From the NCBI GenBank assembly GCA_964446285.1, contig CAYUNT010000226.1, positions 1 to 6,712 on the forward strand: a DNA stretch of 6,712 nucleotides, read 5' to 3'. The stretch comes from CAYUNT01 sp964446285. GTDB lineage: Bacteria > Sumerlaeota > Sumerlaeia > SLMS01 > CAYUNT01. Below, piece by piece: positions 4,659 to 6,712 of this stretch. The notes beneath the pieces were generated by a model that worked only from the letters and a program-made list of their open reading frames with translations, had not been told where the DNA came from and did not search any database. A program made the position numbers and the translations under genes. Numbering within the stretch: the stretch's first letter is position 1; every line of letters starts with the position of its first letter.

Positions 4659-6509
4659 ATGGGAATGGGCAAACGAACGATCTTGGCGGCTCTGGCGGCC
4701 GGCCTGGTGTGGGCGGGGATGATTTCGTATTGGACAGCGCCGCTCACGCGCTATCCGATGGATAGTTACTATTACATCCTCCTGGGCGACAGTCTGGCTC
4801 GCGGCGATGGCTATGCGCTCCTCGGCAAACCGCACGACCATTTTGCTCCGGGATATCCGTTTCATATTGCGGCGCTGGAAAAGATCGGGGCGCCGGCGGA
4901 AGGCGGAGCGCGCTTTTTGAGCGTGTTGTTTGGGGCCGCCACGCTCGCGCTGATGATTCTTCTGGCGGCGCGGTGGTTCGGGGCGCTCGAAGCGGCAATC
5001 GCGGCGCTGCTGCTCGCCACGAATTTCATGTTCGGACGCTGGTGCATGGCGCCGATGTCCGAACCGCTGTTTGCATTTTATTGTCTGGCGGCCATCGGCC
5101 TCGCGGCGCGCGCGGGAGGTGCGGCGGCGGCAGAAGGGGCCATCTCTCGGCGGAAAGGCGCGCTCTTCGCAGCGTTTCTCATAGGCGGCGCGGCGGTTCT
5201 TGTGCGCTTCACCGGAGTGCTGCTTCTGCCCGTGCTCTGGGTTTTGGTTTTGGGAGGCTGGAGATGGCAGGAACGTTCTGCCGCAGCGGCATCTGGCAGG
5301 AATCTTGAGCAAGATGCCCAAGCCACTGGAAATCTTGGACGAGACGTCCAAGCCACCGGCGGACTTTCGACAGGCGCCAGGCAACAGTTCTGGCTCGTTG
5401 GCGCGGCGACGTTGTTTTTCCTCGCGCCGCTGGCGTTGTGGCTTGTGCGCAACCGGCTGGCGCTCGGGGCGGCCACGGCGATGGATTATCTGCATTCCGA
5501 TTTGCCAAGGTGGCAACTCACGCTGGGCTTTTTTATGGAGCAACTGAATTTCTGCTTCCTGAAATTCCCGCTCGCGGACCTCGCGACGCCCACAGTGCCG
5601 GCCTGGTTCCGATGGGTGCGTGTCGCGCTGATCGTAACATATTGGGGCGGCGTGGCGTGGGGAACGGCGGTGGGCTGGCGAAGGCGGCGCCTCGACGTCC
5701 TGGCGCTGGCGCTGTGGGTCGCGCTTTTGCATCTGTTTCATGTGGCGTGGCCGTTTCGCGAAGAGCGCTTCTTGATGCCGGCGCTTCCGGCGGTGGCGAT
5801 GTTGACGGCGTTTGGCATCGGAACCTGGGCGCGGAGGCGGGCAAAGAACGCGGGGACGCAATCGGAGACGGAGGGGGAAGCGGAGCTGGAGGCGGATGCG
5901 CGAAGCGCCGCGGAGCGAGTGGGAATCGAGGCGGCGAAGTCAGAATTTTTTGCGCCAGGGCACAGCCCCGTTCGTCCCCTTGGCCCTCTTGCCCCCCGAA
6001 TGCGCCTGGCATTGCTGGGCACAGGTTTGTGGGCGATGTTGCTGCTGGGATTTTGCCCGATTGTGTATCGAATGCAGGAAATCGGCCTCAAACGCCAGAG
6101 CACGGCCGCGCTGGCCGAGATTGCCGGCCTGAAAATCCGCCCCCTGCTCCAGCCCAACGACCGCGTCGCCACGTCCCTGAATCCCGCCGAGACGCTATAC
6201 TATTTGCGCCACGGAGTCGAGCCGGTGCGCAACATGCAGGAATTGCGCAAGCTTGTGGAATCCTTTCTGGAACAGGCGAAAACTCCCGCCGCCGCACCGC
6301 CAACGCCGCCAACGCCCGCCGCCACCATCTCGCCTGCGCCGCCGCCCTCGCTGTGGATTCTCGTTTCGGATTCGTGGACGGACTCCGAAACCGGCAACCT
6401 TTGGGAAGAGGCACAAAAGCGCGGCTTCGATTTGCAGATGGCCCGCTGGAATACGAAGTCGCACGGAAGCCTCTATTCCGCCCGCCTATCGCCACCAGCG
6501 AAAAACTGA
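4659..6509 (+). CDS. Multi-pass membrane glycosyltransferase, GT-C fold (GT39/PMT/ArnT-like)
   Basis: A 616-residue integral membrane protein with about ten hydrophobic segments (roughly 6-24, 84-104, 109-128, 134-152, 168-200, 245-264, 318-340, 346-364, 370-391, 449-469). GT-C enzymes move a sugar from a polyprenyl-phosphate donor to a lipid, protein or glycan outside the membrane. Supporting features are an acidic first loop after segment 1 (D35 in YPMDSYYYILLGDSLARGDGY is the likely catalytic Asp), APGYP at 63-67, FREERFLMPALPAVA at 366-380 and RNRLALG at 264-270. The ~140-residue C-terminal region is largely soluble and includes a Pro/Ala-rich stretch (543-563). Two oddities interrupt the membrane domain: a repeat-derived insert at 212-234 and a hydrophilic, low-complexity insert at 393-447. 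The start is weakly supported: ATG 4659 and ATG 4665 both lack a good ribosome binding site. Donor and acceptor cannot be told. An O-antigen-ligase-like role seems less likely given the first-loop motif. Confidence 0.85.
   Translation: MGMGKRTILAALAAGLVWAGMISYWTAPLTRYPMDSYYYILLGDSLARGDGYALLGKPHDHFAPGYPFHIAALEKIGAPAEGGARFLSVLFGAATLALMILLAARWFGALEAAIAALLLATNFMFGRWCMAPMSEPLFAFYCLAAIGLAARAGGAAAAEGAISRRKGALFAAFLIGGAAVLVRFTGVLLLPVLWVLVLGGWRWQERSAAAASGRNLEQDAQATGNLGRDVQATGGLSTGARQQFWLVGAATLFFLAPLALWLVRNRLALGAATAMDYLHSDLPRWQLTLGFFMEQLNFCFLKFPLADLATPTVPAWFRWVRVALIVTYWGGVAWGTAVGWRRRRLDVLALALWVALLHLFHVAWPFREERFLMPALPAVAMLTAFGIGTWARRRAKNAGTQSETEGEAELEADARSAAERVGIEAAKSEFFAPGHSPVRPLGPLAPRMRLALLGTGLWAMLLLGFCPIVYRMQEIGLKRQSTAALAEIAGLKIRPLLQPNDRVATSLNPAETLYYLRHGVEPVRNMQELRKLVESFLEQAKTPAAAPPTPPTPAATISPAPPPSLWILVSDSWTDSETGNLWEEAQKRGFDLQMARWNTKSHGSLYSARLSPPAKN
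5299..5358. repeat. Two tandem 30-bp palindromic repeats inside the glycosyltransferase gene
   Basis: Units 5299-5328 and 5329-5358 match at 23 of 30 positions. Each contains a hairpin with an AGA loop: CTTGAGCA-AGA-TGCCCAAG (5304-5322, one mismatch) and CTTGGACG-AGA-CGTCCAAG (5334-5352, a perfect 8-bp stem). In frame they encode NLEQDAQATG and NLGRDVQATG, in a hydrophilic loop between membrane segments. A 30-bp period adds ten residues per copy and keeps the frame. The look is that of a small palindromic element that entered a coding region at a tolerated site. Confidence 0.75.
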
Positions 6510-6537
6510 TTTGCCCGAAAATGGCAATTACCTTGCC

Positions 6538-6564
6538 GCGAAAAACGCGAAAACAGCGAAAAGA
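6538..6564. repeat. Tandem 9-bp A-rich array (GCGAAAANN)
   Basis: Three consecutive 9-bp units, GCGAAAAAC, GCGAAAACA and GCGAAAAGA, begin 29 bases after the glycosyltransferase stop codon. The tract is much richer in A than the genes around it. In one frame it reads as AKN-AKT-AKR, a spurious peptide without start signals. Confidence 0.65.
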
Positions 6565-6587
6565 AAAACAATAAATACGGATCGCGT

Positions 6588-6623
6588 TGGGATTGCACTG
6601 GGATCACTGGGATCACTGGGATC
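6588..6623. repeat. Tandem 9-bp array (ACTGGGATC)
   Basis: Three perfect copies of ACTGGGATC fill 6597-6623, and a degenerate unit (TGGGATTGC) precedes them from 6588. Like the A-rich array 24 bases upstream, the period is exactly 9 bp, although the sequence is unrelated. One frame reads it as repeated Leu-Gly-Ser, but nothing indicates that it is translated. Confidence 0.75.
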
Positions 6624-6635
6624 GCTCAGGACAAT

Positions 6636-6662
6636 TCCGTAAATGCTTCTCACGGGTTTTTT
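6636..6662 (+). terminator. Possible weak intrinsic terminator after the glycosyltransferase
   Basis: TCCGT (6636-6640) can pair with ACGGG (6652-6656) over an 11-base loop, and six T residues follow at once (6657-6662). The T tract is good, but the stem is only five pairs, one of them a G-T wobble. It lies 127 bases past the stop codon of the last gene on this strand. The remaining bases to the window end contain no gene I can support. Confidence 0.3.
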
Positions 6663-6712
6663 AAGGGGATGCATAGGGCTTTGCATTTCAGCAACTCGTG
6701 AGCCTGTGCACA

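Noticed and set aside
3933..5861. A 642-codon minus-strand open frame spanning ldcA and the glycosyltransferase
   Set aside because: It is extremely rich in Arg, Pro, Ser and Gln, crosses two well-supported genes and their spacer, and shows no domain.
5438..6574. A 378-codon plus-strand open frame overlapping the glycosyltransferase in another frame
   Set aside because: Its Gly/Arg/Ala-rich product shows none of the expected membrane segments, while the overlapped frame has coherent membrane topology and GT-C motifs.
6669..6686. ATGCA/TGCAT inverted repeat near the window end
   Set aside because: Only five base pairs and no T tract; this is expected by chance.

Overview
The window carries five protein-coding genes of a high-GC bacterium, plus an unusual amount of short repetitive DNA between them and, in one case, inside a gene. 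The set (bifunctional nuclease family protein, sigma-54 activator, LD-carboxypeptidase, GT-C glycosyltransferase) implies a free-living bacterium with a peptidoglycan cell wall and sigma-54. No ribosomal or other marker gene is present, so I cannot name the phylum. The intergenic repeat style loosely resembles poorly cultured deep-branching bacteria (for example PVC-related or Sumerlaeota-like lineages), but this is a weak impression.

Layout. Positions 1-279 hold no gene; they contain a 163-bp MITE-like inverted-repeat element (77-239) flanked by GATT on both sides. Two minus-strand genes follow: an unrecognised membrane-anchored protein (280-1032) and, upstream of it in transcription order, a bifunctional nuclease (BFN/DUF151) family protein (1221-1715). 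A 296-bp divergent spacer (1716-2011) with a nested inverted repeat separates these from three plus-strand genes: an NtrC-type sigma-54 response regulator (2012-3550), an S66-family LD-carboxypeptidase (3653-4618) and a multi-pass GT-C/PMT-like glycosyltransferase (4659-6509). The last 203 bp hold two 9-bp-period tandem arrays and a weak terminator candidate.

How the genes may work together. The carboxypeptidase (peptidoglycan recycling) and the glycosyltransferase (sugar transfer to an envelope acceptor) are 40 bp apart on one strand and both concern the cell envelope. The response regulator lies 102 bp upstream, has no histidine kinase next to it, and could control them, though no sigma-54 promoter was found in that spacer. 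The BFN gene and the membrane-anchored gene may be a second, divergently transcribed unit.

The most notable signals are the MITE-like element, a pair of palindromic 30-bp repeats inserted in frame in the glycosyltransferase, the nested inverted repeat before the response regulator, and repeated 9-bp-period arrays. No defence system, CRISPR array, RNA gene or clearly new multi-gene system was found.
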